Shown: positions 52,324 through 62,557, counted from the first letter of the stretch. The stretch: 64,000 nucleotides of DNA from Thalassospira profundimaris (GCF_003326755.1 NZ_JPWH01000002.1:1-64000), one strand, 5' to 3'. A program made the numbers and translations. Notes: generated by a model from the letters alone, not told the origin.

Positions 52324-53517
52324 ATGACCATTCATGGATTGCGCAACACCATTCAGGCAGAAGCTGACTCTCGTCCTGTTTCTGAATTTAACACTGACAG
52401 CCCCCTGAGGGATTTGCTGGCTTCTCGCCGGGAGCGGGAAACGGGGGAGGGCAAGACAGGCGACGTCGCGGCTGAGGTAAATAGCGGGGATGTCAGTGAT
52501 GGCGGTGATCCTGGTGAGGCCGAACGATCCGTCGAGGCGGGGTTGCGTGCTCGCATTGCCGAACTGGAACAGGAACGCGATCTTTATAAAGTCATGTTTC
52601 AGAACCTGGATGGTTTTGGGCATTCGCTGGTGTCGGTGCGTGAATCTTTTGCCGAATTGTCGTCGCTTCTGGGCGATCACAGCCGGGCAAATAGTGACAC
52701 ACGCAGCGAAAGCGAGGCCAGTGAGGCGGGCTTGACGGACATGGTTGGACATATTGCCGCGATGAGTGACAAGGTTGATGATGCGTCAAACCGCATCTCG
52801 GAACTGAATGGTGATGCCAATCGCATCGGCAGTATTTTATCGCAGATCGATAATGTGTCGCGCCAAACACGGCTATTGGCTTTTAATGCGAGTATTGAGG
52901 CAGCCCGCGCGGGCGAGGCAGGGGCCGGTTTTGCTGTTGTCGCCACCGAAGTGCGCGCACTTGCCGGTGAAGCGTCCAATGCGACCCGTGATATTGGCGC
53001 GCTGGTCGGACAAATTAAAAGAATGGCGGGCACCACGGACGAAGATATGCAGGAAAACGCCCGCGCCGCCAGTCACTTGAAGAATGAGGCAACCTGCCTT
53101 TTGACGCGAACCGGGCGGATGGTCGCAATTTCCCGGAAATCGGCGAGCGTGCTGACCACGGCAGCAATGTTAAGTGAAATCGAACTGGCAAACCTGGAGG
53201 AGCTGGAACTGAAGCTGGAGGTATACCGGGTTTTCATGGGGTTGTCGGATGCGACCGAGGATGACTTTCCGCCAGAAACGGAGTGTCGGCTCGGGCAATG
53301 GTACTATGGCGTGCTCGGGCAGGAGCAGTTTGCCCGTTTGCCTGACTTTGCCGCAATGGAAGAACCGCATCGTCGGGTGCATGACAATGCCCGCGAGGCC
53401 GTGCGCCATTATCGTGCTGGAAACAATACTGAGGCGTTAAAGGCATTGGGAGAGATGGAAACCAGCAACCGTGACGTGATGGTTCGCCTGCGTCGCATGA
53501 TCCGTGCGCAGGTTTAA
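52324..53517 (+). CDS. Soluble methyl-accepting chemotaxis protein with C-terminal CZB domain
   Basis: 397 residues from the ATG at 52324. No membrane segment is visible, so it is cytoplasmic. A short coiled coil (about 75-105) leads to the signalling tip [35 protein letters not shown]. The C-terminal CZB zinc domain has CRLGQWYYG (Cys321), His349 and His353. The usual first zinc His is a Glu at 293. CZB receptors sense zinc and, through the zinc-bound Cys, oxidants such as hypochlorous acid. No che genes are nearby. An NsrR-like palindrome upstream suggests control by nitric oxide. Confidence 0.88.
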   Translation: MTIHGLRNTIQAEADSRPVSEFNTDSPLRDLLASRRERETGEGKTGDVAAEVNSGDVSDGGDPGEAERSVEAGLRARIAELEQERDLYKVMFQNLDGFGHSLVSVRESFAELSSLLGDHSRANSDTRSESEASEAGLTDMVGHIAAMSDKVDDASNRISELNGDANRIGSILSQIDNVSRQTRLLAFNASIEAARAGEAGAGFAVVATEVRALAGEASNATRDIGALVGQIKRMAGTTDEDMQENARAASHLKNEATCLLTRTGRMVAISRKSASVLTTAAMLSEIELANLEELELKLEVYRVFMGLSDATEDDFPPETECRLGQWYYGVLGQEQFARLPDFAAMEEPHRRVHDNAREAVRHYRAGNNTEALKALGEMETSNRDVMVRLRRMIRAQV

Positions 53518-53578
53518 CCCGATCAGCCCGGCGCGGGGAGAACGGTTATTGATACCGTTTGACAGGACCAGATCATAA

Positions 53579-53618
53579 GGGGCCGCCCGGTTAAGGCGGC
53601 CCCTGGTCGTTTTCTTTG
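53579..53618. terminator. Terminator between the chemoreceptor and MHS transporter genes
   Basis: Perfect 9-bp arms GGGGCCGCC (53579-53587) and GGCGGCCCC (53595-53603), 7-nt loop, followed by TGGTCGTTTTCTTT, between convergent genes. Confidence 0.8.
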
Positions 53619-53640
53619 TTGCAGGAAAGCCCCGCAAGGA

Positions 53641-54981
53641 TCAATCAGCCTGGGTTTCAACCATCTGTTTGTTGAAATACAGGGCGACAAGGGTGCAGAT
53701 CGCCCCCGACAGCAAGTAGGCACCCACCATGATCAGGCCAAATTCCTCGCACAGGAAAAGGGCAACCAGAGGGGCGAAGCCCGCGCCGATCAGCCAGGCG
53801 AGGTCGGATGTGATGGCAGAACCGGTATAGCGGTATTGCTGGCGGAAGTTTGATGCCAGTGCCCCGGCAGCCTGACCAAAGGACAGGCCGAGAATGGCGA
53901 AGCCACCCAGAACGATAATGTCTTCACCAATGGCCCCGGCCTGATACAGGAAGGGGGCAACGAAACTGCCAGCACCGATGATGGCAGCTGCAATACCCAG
54001 CAGTTTGCGCCGACCAATGCGGTCGGCAATAATGCCCGATGCGGCAATGGTCCCCATGCTGATGACAGCGCCAAGGAGCTGGATCAGCAGGAAGCGGCCA
54101 ACGGAATGATCGGTATACAGGTTGACCCAGCTTAACGGGAACACGGTGACCAGATGAAACAGCGCATAGCTGGCCAGCGGCAGGAATGCACCGAGAAGAA
54201 TGGTGCGGCCGTGAATCTTGAAGGTGTCGGACACCCGAACCGCCTGGAGTTCGTTTTTATCAAGGAGCGAGCCAAATTCGGTGGTGGCAACCAGGCGCAG
54301 GCGGGCAAACAGGGCGACGACATTGATGGCAAAGGCGACAAAGAAAGCATAGCGCCAGCCCCAGTCGATAAAGTCTTTATCGTTCAGTGTGCCGAGGAAA
54401 AAGGCAAACAGCCCTGCTGCAAGAATAAAGCCGACCGGTGCGCCCAGCTGGGGCATCATCGCATACCAGCCTTTGCGGTTTTGGGGCGCATTGAGCGCAA
54501 GTAGCGAAGCCAGCCCATCCCATGCCCCGCCCAGGGCCAGCCCCTGGCAAAAACGGAAGGCACATAACAGATAAATACCCAGTGCGCCCGCACTGGCATA
54601 GCTGGGGATAAAGGCAATGGCAACGGTGGAACCACCCAGCAGGAACATGGCAACCGTGAGTTTTGCGCCGCGACCATGTTTGCGGTCAATTGCCATAAAT
54701 AACAGCGACCCGGCAGGCCGCGCGATGAAAGCCAGTGAAAAAATGGCGAAGGAATACAGTGTTGCCGTGACCGGATCGTAACCCGGGAATAACAGCCGGG
54801 GGAATACAATTACTGCTGCAATGCAATATGTGAAAAAGTCGAAAAACTCCGACGTGCGACCAATAACGACGCCCAGGGCGATTTTGCCCGGATCGACCTG
54901 TCTGCGCGTGGAAAGCTGCCTGACATCCCTTTCGAGTTGTGACGAGGAGGCCGCTGCGTAAGACTGACTGGGATAATTCAT
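53641..54981 (-). CDS. MFS transporter, metabolite:H+ symporter (MHS) type
   Basis: 446 residues, about 12 helices, with the very strong ribosome site GAGGGAGGGG. An N-terminal soluble tail of about 30 residues precedes the first helix. GVVIGRTSEFFDFFTYCIAAVIVFPRLLFPGYDP is typical of MHS members, with EFFDFF in place of the common EWYDFF; AIDRKHGRGAKLTVAMFLLGGST is the loop 2-3 signature. MHS proteins import dicarboxylates, shikimate, betaine or alpha-ketoglutarate with protons. The substrate cannot be read. Confidence 0.87.
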   Translation of the reverse strand: MNYPSQSYAAASSSQLERDVRQLSTRRQVDPGKIALGVVIGRTSEFFDFFTYCIAAVIVFPRLLFPGYDPVTATLYSFAIFSLAFIARPAGSLLFMAIDRKHGRGAKLTVAMFLLGGSTVAIAFIPSYASAGALGIYLLCAFRFCQGLALGGAWDGLASLLALNAPQNRKGWYAMMPQLGAPVGFILAAGLFAFFLGTLNDKDFIDWGWRYAFFVAFAINVVALFARLRLVATTEFGSLLDKNELQAVRVSDTFKIHGRTILLGAFLPLASYALFHLVTVFPLSWVNLYTDHSVGRFLLIQLLGAVISMGTIAASGIIADRIGRRKLLGIAAAIIGAGSFVAPFLYQAGAIGEDIIVLGGFAILGLSFGQAAGALASNFRQQYRYTGSAITSDLAWLIGAGFAPLVALFLCEEFGLIMVGAYLLSGAICTLVALYFNKQMVETQAD

Positions 54982-55375
54982 ATACCCCTCCCTCTTTGTT
55001 TTCTGACCGTTATGGTTGGGTCAAAGCCAGATTTGGAATTGGTCTTAAAACAACTATGAGCCTGTAAATCATGGCTGTCAAATCGCCTCTTAATTGGGAA
55101 TGTGACTTATGTCGCACGATCATGGCAAATGTGGCGGAAAAGCTGGGGTGCCGGGGTTGACAAAATTGCCCGCTGGATGTAGCAATCCGGGCAACGGTTT
55201 GAATTTTTCAAGCTATATTTTCGTCAAATGTGGCGGCCTGGTGCTGTCGCATTTTAGAAACTGAATCCGGGAACGACAGGCAATAGACGTGATTGGGGCT
55301 TTCGGGGCGCAATGCGACTGTTGCTGTTTTGTTTGTAAATGGTCTCGTCCTGAGACTGATCAAAAGATCAAGCGT
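54982..55375. promoter_or_regulatory. Divergent control region of the MHS transporter and cyo operon
   Basis: 394 bp without a gene. A TTGACA at 55157-55162 followed after 17 bp by TAGCAAT is a possible cyo promoter, weak in its -10. A short dyad TTGAA-TTT-TTCAA lies at 55199-55211. No hairpin with a T-run is seen. Confidence 0.35.
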
Positions 55376-56425
55376 ATGTCATTAAAACTTTCACGCGGCC
55401 TGCTCATTGCACCTCTGATGCTTCTCCTGACTGGATGCAATCTGGTTGTGATGCAGCCTTCGGGTGACGTTGCAATGCAGCAACGCGACCTGATCCTTAT
55501 TTCCACTGTTCTGATGTTGCTGATCATCATTCCGGTGATGGCACTGACGGTGTTTTTCGCATGGAAATACCGTCAATCGAACAAAGACGCCGAGTATGAT
55601 CCCGAATGGCATCACTCGACAAAGCTGGAAGTTATCATTTGGTCAGCGCCGTTGCTGATCATCATCGCACTGGGGGCGTTGACGTGGGTAAGCACGCACA
55701 AGCTTGATCCGTATCGTCCGCTTGACCGTATTGATGCACAGCGCCCGATCGCGGCTGACGTGAAGCCCCTGACGGTGGAAGTCGTGTCGTTGAACTGGAA
55801 ATGGCTGTTCATTTATCCCGAGCAGGGTATCGCAACGGTTAACGAACTTGCCGCACCGGTGGACGTTCCGATCAATTTCAAGATCACCTCGGACTCGATC
55901 ATGAACTCGTTCTACATTCCCGCACTGGCAGGCCAGATTTATTCGATGGCCGGAATGGAAACCAAGCTTCATGCCGTGATCAACAAGGAAGGCGTCTATA
56001 AGGGCTTTTCCGCCAACTATAGTGGCGATGGCTTTTCGGATATGCACTTCAAGTTTCATGGCCTGAGCCAGGCTGATTTCGATCAGTGGGTTGCCAAAGT
56101 GAAAGCGGACGGGGCGACGGAGCTTGGGCGCAGCGAATATCTTGACCTGGCAAAGCCGAGCACGGCTGTTCCGGTCGAATATTATAACAGTGTTGATCCG
56201 GAACTTTATCACGCCATTCTGAACCGTTGTGTCGAGGCTGGCACAATGTGCATGGATGAAATGATGATGATGGATCACATGCGCGACAAGAAAGGTGGAA
56301 AGTCCCATGACGAACACGCCGAACTGTTTCCTTCGCTGGAACGATCGGAAGTCGGCATTTGTTCGGTAGAGGGGTATTCCCCGGCTTCGGCATCCGAAAA
56401 GGAAATGCCGGCCGCGAAGCTCTGA
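55376..56425 (+). CDS. cyoA: Cytochrome bo-type ubiquinol oxidase subunit II
   Basis: 349 residues from the ATG at 55376; an in-frame extension to 55289 is unlikely. A lipoprotein signal (LIAPLMLLLTGCN, lipobox Cys at residue 24) and two helices anchor it in the inner membrane. The periplasmic cupredoxin domain keeps SLNWKWLFIYPEQGIATVN and GFSDMHFKFHG but lacks the CuA Cys-x3-Cys ligands, which marks a quinol oxidase and not a cytochrome c oxidase. The C-terminal part is rich in Met, Asp and His (DEMMMMDHMRDKK). First gene of cyoABCD. Confidence 0.95.
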   Translation: MSLKLSRGLLIAPLMLLLTGCNLVVMQPSGDVAMQQRDLILISTVLMLLIIIPVMALTVFFAWKYRQSNKDAEYDPEWHHSTKLEVIIWSAPLLIIIALGALTWVSTHKLDPYRPLDRIDAQRPIAADVKPLTVEVVSLNWKWLFIYPEQGIATVNELAAPVDVPINFKITSDSIMNSFYIPALAGQIYSMAGMETKLHAVINKEGVYKGFSANYSGDGFSDMHFKFHGLSQADFDQWVAKVKADGATELGRSEYLDLAKPSTAVPVEYYNSVDPELYHAILNRCVEAGTMCMDEMMMMDHMRDKKGGKSHDEHAELFPSLERSEVGICSVEGYSPASASEKEMPAAKL

Positions 56426-56501
56426 TCGAAACGTGATCCCGATTTTATCGGACCTTGGTGGCTGTGTCTGACACAGCCACACTGAAAAGAAGAGTAAACC
56501 G

Positions 56502-58505
56502 ATGTCTTCAAACACGGATCTGTTAAAGTTGATCTTTGGTCGGCTTTCCCTTGATTCAATTCCGTATCACGAGCCTATCCTGATTGTGACCTTTATTGGT
56601 GTTGCATTCGGTGGTCTCGTCGTTCTCGGTGGTATCACCTATTTTGGCAAATGGGGGTATCTGTGGCGCGAATGGGTCACGTCTGTCGATCATAAAAAGA
56701 TCGGCATCATGTATATGATCCTGGGTGTTATCATGCTGCTGCGCGGTTTTGCCGATGCGCTGATGATGCGTGCCCAGCAGGCGATGGCCTTTGGCGGAAA
56801 CGAGGGTTTTCTGCCGCCCCATCACTATGACCAGATCTTTACCGCGCATGGCGTGATCATGATCTTTTTTGTCGCCATGCCGTTCGTCACCGGTCTGATG
56901 AACTTTGTGGTGCCGTTACAGATTGGTGCACGCGACGTTTCATTCCCGTTTCTGAACAATTTCAGCTTCTGGATGACGACCGCCGGTGCCGTTGTAATCA
57001 TGATTTCGCTGTTTATCGGCGAATTTGCCCGTACCGGCTGGCTGGCATATCCGCCGGTGTCCGACATTATTCACAGTCCCGGCGTTGGTGTTGACTATTA
57101 TATCTGGGGTTTGCAGATCGCGGGCCTTGGTACGCTGTTATCAGGGGTCAACCTGATTGCAACGATTGTGAAAATGCGCGCCCCGGGCATGTCGATGATG
57201 AAAATGCCGGTCTTTTCCTGGACCGCGCTTTGCACCAACATCCTGATCGTGGCTTCGTTCCCGGTTTTGACCGCCGTTCTGGCACTTCTGACACTTGATC
57301 GTTATGTCGGCACCCATTTCTTTACCAATGATATGGGCGGCAACGTGATGATGTATGTGAACCTGATCTGGATCTGGGGTCATCCCGAGGTTTACATCCT
57401 GATCCTGCCCTGCTTTGGCATTTTCTCCGAAGTGGTCTCGACCTTCTGTCGCAAGCGGCTGTTTGGTTACAGCTCGATGGTTTATGCAACCGTCGTGATC
57501 ACCATCCTGTCCTATCTGGTCTGGCTGCACCACTTCTTTACGATGGGCTCGGGTGCCAGCGTGAATGCGTTCTTTGGTATCACCACCATGATCATTTCCA
57601 TCCCGACGGGTGCGAAAATGTTCAACTGGCTGTTTACCATGTATAAGGGCCGCATCCGTTTTGACGTGCCGATGCTCTGGACGGTCGGTTTCATGCTGAC
57701 CTTCGTGATCGGCGGGATGACCGGTGTGCTTCTGGCCGTGCCGCCTGCAGACTTCGTTTTGCATAACAGCCTGTTCCTGATTGCGCATTTCCATAACGTG
57801 ATTATCGGTGGCGTTGTGTTTGGCGTGTTTGCCGGGATCAATTTCTGGTTCCCCAAAGCGTTTGGCTTCAAACTTGATCCGTTCTGGGGCAAAATGTCCT
57901 TCTGGTTCTGGTTCATCGGCTTCTATTTCGCCTTCATGCCGCTTTATGTGCTGGGCCTGATGGGCGTTACCCGCCGCCTGAACCATTTTGACGATCCTTC
58001 GCTTCATATCTGGTTCATCATTGCCGCTTTTGGTGCGGTTCTGATTGCGGTTGGTATCGGCTCGTTCCTGATGCAGCTTTTTGTCAGCATCAAGAACCGC
58101 GAAAAACTGCGCGATGTGACCGGTGATCCGTGGGATGCACGCACGCTGGAATGGTCCACATCCTCGCCGCCGCCGGAATATAACTTTGCGTTTACCCCGG
58201 TTGTCTATGACCACGATGCGTGGTGGGATATGAAGCAGCGCGGCTTTACCCGTCCGACCGAAGGCTTCAAGCCCATTCACATGCCCAAAAGTACCGGTGC
58301 CGGTGCGATCCTGGCAGGTCTGGCAATTGTCTTTGGCTTTGCGATGATCTGGTATATCTGGTGGCTTGCCATTGTCGCTTTTGTTGCGATGGTTGCTGTC
58401 GCTATCGGGCATTCGTTCAACTATGACCGCGATTTCCATATTCCGAAAGAGCAGGTTGTGAAGACCGAAGACGCACGAACCCGGCTTCTGGCAAAAAAGG
58501 CGTGA
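56502..58505 (+). CDS. cyoB: Cytochrome bo-type ubiquinol oxidase subunit I
   Basis: 667 residues and about 15 helices, like E. coli CyoB. Haem and CuB ligands: HGVIMIFF (low-spin haem His), [12 protein letters not shown] (CuB His and cross-linked Tyr), WLHHFFTMG (CuB His pair) and HFHNVIIGG (haem ligands). [14 protein letters not shown] opens the core. It reduces oxygen to water with electrons from ubiquinol and pumps protons. It follows cyoA by 76 bp and precedes cyoC by 10 bp. Confidence 0.97.
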   Translation: MSSNTDLLKLIFGRLSLDSIPYHEPILIVTFIGVAFGGLVVLGGITYFGKWGYLWREWVTSVDHKKIGIMYMILGVIMLLRGFADALMMRAQQAMAFGGNEGFLPPHHYDQIFTAHGVIMIFFVAMPFVTGLMNFVVPLQIGARDVSFPFLNNFSFWMTTAGAVVIMISLFIGEFARTGWLAYPPVSDIIHSPGVGVDYYIWGLQIAGLGTLLSGVNLIATIVKMRAPGMSMMKMPVFSWTALCTNILIVASFPVLTAVLALLTLDRYVGTHFFTNDMGGNVMMYVNLIWIWGHPEVYILILPCFGIFSEVVSTFCRKRLFGYSSMVYATVVITILSYLVWLHHFFTMGSGASVNAFFGITTMIISIPTGAKMFNWLFTMYKGRIRFDVPMLWTVGFMLTFVIGGMTGVLLAVPPADFVLHNSLFLIAHFHNVIIGGVVFGVFAGINFWFPKAFGFKLDPFWGKMSFWFWFIGFYFAFMPLYVLGLMGVTRRLNHFDDPSLHIWFIIAAFGAVLIAVGIGSFLMQLFVSIKNREKLRDVTGDPWDARTLEWSTSSPPPEYNFAFTPVVYDHDAWWDMKQRGFTRPTEGFKPIHMPKSTGAGAILAGLAIVFGFAMIWYIWWLAIVAFVAMVAVAIGHSFNYDRDFHIPKEQVVKTEDARTRLLAKKA

Positions 58506-58515
58506 GAACTCGATA

Positions 58516-59139
58516 ATGGCTACGCAATCTGCCGTGAATAATACGGAGACCCCGGTTTTCCTGGCAAAGGAAGAACCGCACGCACCAAGCAGCACCATGC
58601 TTGGATTCTGGATCTATCTGATGAGCGACTGCCTCATCTTTGCGGTCCTGTTTGCAACGCATGGTGTTCTTGGCCGCAATTATGCAGGTGGCCCCGGCCC
58701 GCAGGATCTGTTTGATCTGCCGCTGGTCGCGGTCAATACCTCGATGCTGCTGTTTTCGTCGATCACCTATGGCTTTGCCATGTTGGCGATGGACAAGAAC
58801 AATCTTCGGGGCACCCTGGGCTGGCTGGCAGTTACCGGTTTGTTCGGTGTTGCCTTCGTTGGTCTTGAGCTTTACGAGTTTGCCCATCTGATTGCCGAAG
58901 GGGCCGGTCCGCAGCGCAGTGGCTTTTTGACCTCGTTCTTCACACTGGTCGGAACCCACGGTCTGCACGTGACCTGTGGTATCATCTGGCTGATCACGCT
59001 GATGGTCCAGGTTGGCAAATATGGCCTGGGTGAAGCCAACAAGCGTCGCCTGATGTGCCTTAGCCTGTTCTGGCACTTCCTGGACGTGATCTGGATTGGT
59101 GTGTTTTCCTTTGTTTATCTGATGGGAGTTCTGGGATGA
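58516..59139 (+). CDS. cyoC: Cytochrome bo-type ubiquinol oxidase subunit III
   Basis: 207 residues with five helices. STMLGFWIYLMSDCLIFAVLFATHGVL, the ELYEFAHLIAEG segment with its conserved acidic residues, GTHGLHVTCG and the C-terminal LFWHFLDVIWIGVFSFVYLMG are all subunit III landmarks. It stabilises the oxidase and overlaps cyoD by 4 bp. Confidence 0.96.
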   Translation: MATQSAVNNTETPVFLAKEEPHAPSSTMLGFWIYLMSDCLIFAVLFATHGVLGRNYAGGPGPQDLFDLPLVAVNTSMLLFSSITYGFAMLAMDKNNLRGTLGWLAVTGLFGVAFVGLELYEFAHLIAEGAGPQRSGFLTSFFTLVGTHGLHVTCGIIWLITLMVQVGKYGLGEANKRRLMCLSLFWHFLDVIWIGVFSFVYLMGVLG

Positions 59140-59525
59140 CCTCGCACGCGAATGACCATTCCCACGGGCATGATCATGGCCATGATGGTGCCGCCCACGG
59201 TTCCTTCAAAGGATACATGACCGGTTTTATCCTGTCGGTCATCCTGACAGCCATTCCGTTCTGGCTGGTGATGGCGGATGTGCTTTCAAGCAACACCGCA
59301 ACCGCCATTGCCGTGATGGGCCTTGCCGTGATTCAGATTGTGGTTCACATGATCTATTTCCTGCATATGAACACCAAATCGGAAGGCGGCTGGAACATGC
59401 TGGCGCTGATTTTTACCATCGTGATTGTTGCCATTGCGATTAGTGGTGCTTTGTGGGTCATGTATCACCTCAATACCAACATGATGCCGCAAATGTCCGA
59501 AAGCATGATGAAATCCATGCCGTAA
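59136..59525 (+). CDS. cyoD: Cytochrome bo-type ubiquinol oxidase subunit IV
   Basis: 129 residues with three helices. GSFKGYMTGFILSVILTAIPFWLVM and VQIVVHMIYFLHMN match subunit IV, which helps assembly of the CuB site. The N-terminal tail is unusually rich in His (seven in the first 22 residues, as HSHGHDHGHD), more than in E. coli CyoD, and could bind metal. The C-terminus is Met-rich. A terminator follows. Confidence 0.94.
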   Translation: MTSHANDHSHGHDHGHDGAAHGSFKGYMTGFILSVILTAIPFWLVMADVLSSNTATAIAVMGLAVIQIVVHMIYFLHMNTKSEGGWNMLALIFTIVIVAIAISGALWVMYHLNTNMMPQMSESMMKSMP

Positions 59526-59545
59526 TGGGCCGGATATGATGATTG

Positions 59546-59580
59546 AAAGGCGCGGCGGGGAAACCTGGCGCGCCTTTTTT
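59546..59580 (+). terminator. Terminator after cyoD
   Basis: Arms AAAGGCGCG (59546-59554) and CGCGCCTTT (59569-59577) with a 14-nt loop and TTT tail. The SURF1 gene begins only about 45 bp later, so read-through is possible. Confidence 0.8.
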
Positions 59581-59623
59581 CTGTCTGTAATGGCGTTTCG
59601 CCCTTTTCGTGAAAGCAAGTTTG

Positions 59624-60400
59624 ATGACACAGCCCGTTTCTTCCGATGCACATACCTCCGGCCACCCGCGCTCGATGGTGACACGGATTATTCTTGCGAT
59701 CATTGCCATCCTCCTGTTTTGCGGCTTTGTGGCCCTGGGGATTTGGCAGATCGAACGGCGTGCCTGGAAACTTGACCTGATTGAACGGGTGACAACCCGT
59801 GTTAGTGCCCCGGTAAAACCGGCCCCGCATCAGGCCGAATGGTCCGGCGTTAATCGCAAGGATGACGAATATCGGCATGTCTCGGTAACAGGCACGTTTC
59901 TGAATAACGAGGAAACGCTGGTTTATACCTCGACCGATTACGGGGCCGGGTACTGGGTGATGACGCCGCTGGTGCGGGCGGATTCAGGGGCGATTATCAT
60001 GATCAATCGGGGCTTTGTGCCCACCGACCACAAAGACCCGTCAATCCGTGCTCAGGGGCAAGTCGAAGGTGTTGTTACCGTGAATGGATTATTGCGCATG
60101 GATGAACCGGGCGGCACCTTTTTGCGGGATAATGTGCCGGCGGAAAACCGCTGGTATTCGCGCGATGTCAAGGCGATGGCCGAACATGATGGCCTGGATG
60201 CCAACCAGGTTGCGCCTTATTTCATTGATGCGGATGCGCAGAAAAACCCGGGTGGTTTGCCGATTGGCGGATTAACCCAGATCCGGTTTCACAACAGCCA
60301 TCTGGTTTATGCGATTACCTGGTTTTCATTGGCGCTTATGGTTGCCGTCGGGGCATGGTATGCGCTGCGCACCCCAAAAAAACACAAGCATCCCAAGTAA
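59624..60400 (+). CDS. SURF1-family oxidase assembly protein
   Basis: 258 residues from the ATG at 59624 (a GTG at 59609 is also in frame). Two membrane helices at the ends (about 23-43 and 228-248) frame a periplasmic domain. Family motifs: LGIWQIERRAWKLDLIERV, YGAGYWVMTPL, INRGFVP and NSHLVYAITWFSLAL. SURF1 helps haem insertion into oxidase subunit I. Placement after cyoABCD is common in alphaproteobacteria. Confidence 0.92.
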   Translation: MTQPVSSDAHTSGHPRSMVTRIILAIIAILLFCGFVALGIWQIERRAWKLDLIERVTTRVSAPVKPAPHQAEWSGVNRKDDEYRHVSVTGTFLNNEETLVYTSTDYGAGYWVMTPLVRADSGAIIMINRGFVPTDHKDPSIRAQGQVEGVVTVNGLLRMDEPGGTFLRDNVPAENRWYSRDVKAMAEHDGLDANQVAPYFIDADAQKNPGGLPIGGLTQIRFHNSHLVYAITWFSLALMVAVGAWYALRTPKKHKHPK

Positions 60401-60460
60401 ATACCGGTTTAAACTGCCGGGGTGCGGAAGGCACGTTGTTTTATATATCAGGTATTGCCG

Positions 60461-61453
60461 ATGCTTTTGTCTTTGTCCGATTCCCGTCAATTGATTATTG
60501 ACGCCCTTGTTCGTAATAACGTGTCGGCTGAAAATGCCGCCTCCGTTGCCACCGCACTGGTCGCGGCCGAAGCATCGGGGCAGGGCGGGCATGGTTTTCG
60601 CCGGGTCGAGGCCTATGCCACCCAGGCCCGCAGCGGGAAGGTGGACGGGCAGGTCACACCAAGTTTTAGCCGCCCGGCACCGGGGATTCTCGCCATTGAT
60701 GCGGCACATGGCTATGCGTATCCGGCGATTGATCTTGCCGTTGCCGAATTGCCCGGTATGGCGCGTGCGCAAGGCATTGCAATGGCAACCATTCGCCGGT
60801 CGCATCATGCCGGGGTGATGGGCCTGACGGTGGAACGTTTCGCCCAACAGGGCCTGCTTGCCATCATGGTGGCAAATGCCCCTGCTGCGATGGCACCGTG
60901 GGGCGGTGTGCGGCCGATATATGGCACAAACCCGCTGGCCTTTGCCGCCCCGGTGCAGGGCAAGGGCCCGATTGTGGTGGATATGGCGCTGTCCAAGGTG
61001 GCGCGCGGTAAAATCATGGCGGCCCGCCAGAAAGGGGTGAATATTCCCGAAGGCTGGGCGCTGGATCGCGATGGCAACCCGACGACCGATGCCAGTGCGG
61101 CAATGGAGGGCACCATGATCCCGACCGGCGATGCCAAGGGGGCGGCGTTGGCGCTGATGGTGGAAATTCTGGCAGCGGGGTTAAGTGCGGCGCATTTTTC
61201 GCACGAGGCAACGTCGCTTTTTGATGACAAGGGCGCACCACCGGCATTGGGACAAACCATTATTGCCATAGACCCCAAAAATACGGCGCCAGGATTTAAT
61301 CCGTTAGAACGCATTTATGATCTGGCGGAGGAAATTGCCCTGGACTCGGCCGTACGCCTGCCGGGGCGGCGCGGGCAGGCGCTGCGCGACAAGGCTGCCA
61401 ACGAGGGCATCGAGGTTGAAGATGACCTGATTGCGTTGGTCAAAAGTCTGTAG
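60461..61453 (+). CDS. Ldh family (malate/L-sulfolactate/ureidoglycolate-type) dehydrogenase
   Basis: 330 residues from the ATG at 60461; the frame is open from 60422. It is of the non-Rossmann LDH2/MDH2 family: GQGGHGFRRVEAYATQARSG, the active-site His in TIRRSHHAGVMG, GTNPLAFAAP, VVDMALSKVARGKI and PGFNPLERIY. These enzymes interconvert a 2-hydroxy acid and a 2-keto acid with NAD(P). Because DgoK and DgoA genes follow, it may act on a sugar acid or a keto-sugar acid side product. Substrate not known. Confidence 0.87.
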   Translation: MLLSLSDSRQLIIDALVRNNVSAENAASVATALVAAEASGQGGHGFRRVEAYATQARSGKVDGQVTPSFSRPAPGILAIDAAHGYAYPAIDLAVAELPGMARAQGIAMATIRRSHHAGVMGLTVERFAQQGLLAIMVANAPAAMAPWGGVRPIYGTNPLAFAAPVQGKGPIVVDMALSKVARGKIMAARQKGVNIPEGWALDRDGNPTTDASAAMEGTMIPTGDAKGAALALMVEILAAGLSAAHFSHEATSLFDDKGAPPALGQTIIAIDPKNTAPGFNPLERIYDLAEEIALDSAVRLPGRRGQALRDKAANEGIEVEDDLIALVKSL

Positions 61454-61564
61454 TTTTGCCTGTTGGCGGTGACGGATTTGAAATCCGGGATGTACAAGCA
61501 GAACAATCAGGTTTAATCGTATGAGGAAATAAACAGCACCATCAAATATTTAGGGCAGGTACAG

Positions 61565-62515
61565 GTGGCTTTGTCGCAAACGGATATTGCTTCGCGCCTT
61601 GGCTGGGTCGCGGTTGACTGGGGAACATCCAATCTTCGTCTGTGGGCGATGGATGCCGATGACGGTATTTTGGCGCGTGCCGAATCTGACCTTGGCCTGA
61701 ACAAAATCAATGATGGCGGCTTTGAAACGGTGCTGCGTGACCTGGTTGCGGGCTGGCTGCCCGATACGTTGTCGGACGATAATTCCATTTCCGTCATTGT
61801 ATGTGGCATGGCCGGGGCAAAACAGGGCTGGTGCGAGGCCCCTTATGCCACGGTTCCGGCCCGCCCCGAAACGCTGGCGGCGGGGGCGGTAAAGCCTGTT
61901 TTGAAGCAGGCGGGGCTGGATGTGCATATTCTGCCCGGTTTGTGCCAGGTCGATGACCCCGATGTGATGCGCGGCGAGGAAACCCAGCTGGTCGGTTTTA
62001 TGGCTGATCATCCGGATTTTGCCGGGTGGGTCTGTTTGCCAGGGACGCATAGTAAATGGGCGCGCATTGCCAATGGCACCATTTCCGGTTTTCGTACTTA
62101 TATGAGTGGCGAGGTTTTTGCCCTGTTATCGCAGCAATCCATTCTGCGCCATTCGATGCAGGGCGCGGATGATGCGGCAGCCTTTGAAAACGCCATTCGG
62201 CATATCTCGGTAAAACCAAAAGAGTTATTGCATTGCCTGTTTGGCATTCGTGCCGGTGGTCTGGTGTCGCCTGACGGCCAACAGGCCGGGGCGGGGGCGG
62301 CCATTTTGTCGGGCTATGTGATTGGCAGTGAAATTGCCGATATCATGGCCCGATTGGGAAGGGACGAAAGCATTGCATTGATTGGTGCAGGTAAACTTGC
62401 CTCCCTTTACCGGCAGGCCTTGCACGTTCATGATTTTGATGCTGAAATTATTGATGCGGAATCTGCGACCCTGGGTGGGTTGCGCCGGGCCCATGCCGCT
62501 TTAACCAAATCATAA
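61565..62515 (+). CDS. dgoK: 2-dehydro-3-deoxygalactonokinase
   Basis: 316 residues with a GTG start. Sugar-kinase/actin-like family: VAVDWGTSNLRLWAMD carries the phosphate-1 motif, VCGMAGAKQGWCEAPY, LPGTHSKWARI with the catalytic-region residues, TYMSGEVFALL and the late IALIGAGKLASLY. It phosphorylates 2-keto-3-deoxygalactonate at C6 with ATP. The aldolase for its product is the next gene, 39 bp downstream. Confidence 0.92.
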   Translation: MALSQTDIASRLGWVAVDWGTSNLRLWAMDADDGILARAESDLGLNKINDGGFETVLRDLVAGWLPDTLSDDNSISVIVCGMAGAKQGWCEAPYATVPARPETLAAGAVKPVLKQAGLDVHILPGLCQVDDPDVMRGEETQLVGFMADHPDFAGWVCLPGTHSKWARIANGTISGFRTYMSGEVFALLSQQSILRHSMQGADDAAAFENAIRHISVKPKELLHCLFGIRAGGLVSPDGQQAGAGAAILSGYVIGSEIADIMARLGRDESIALIGAGKLASLYRQALHVHDFDAEIIDAESATLGGLRRAHAALTKS

Positions 62516-62557
62516 ATCGGCCCGCAAGGAAACGTTGAGACCGGAAAGGATCATGTG

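Noticed and set aside
55199-55211. TTGAA-TTT-TTCAA dyad upstream of cyoA as an FNR/CRP-family site
   Set aside because: The spacer is 3 bp where FNR/CRP sites need 4, and the half-site is TTGAA and not TTGAT, so no FNR control is claimed.
57141-58598. 485-codon open frame on the minus strand across cyoB
   Set aside because: It is antisense to a clearly conserved cyoB. The amino-acid make-up (His, Asp, Gln, Arg rich, no motifs) is the usual shadow of third-base GC bias.
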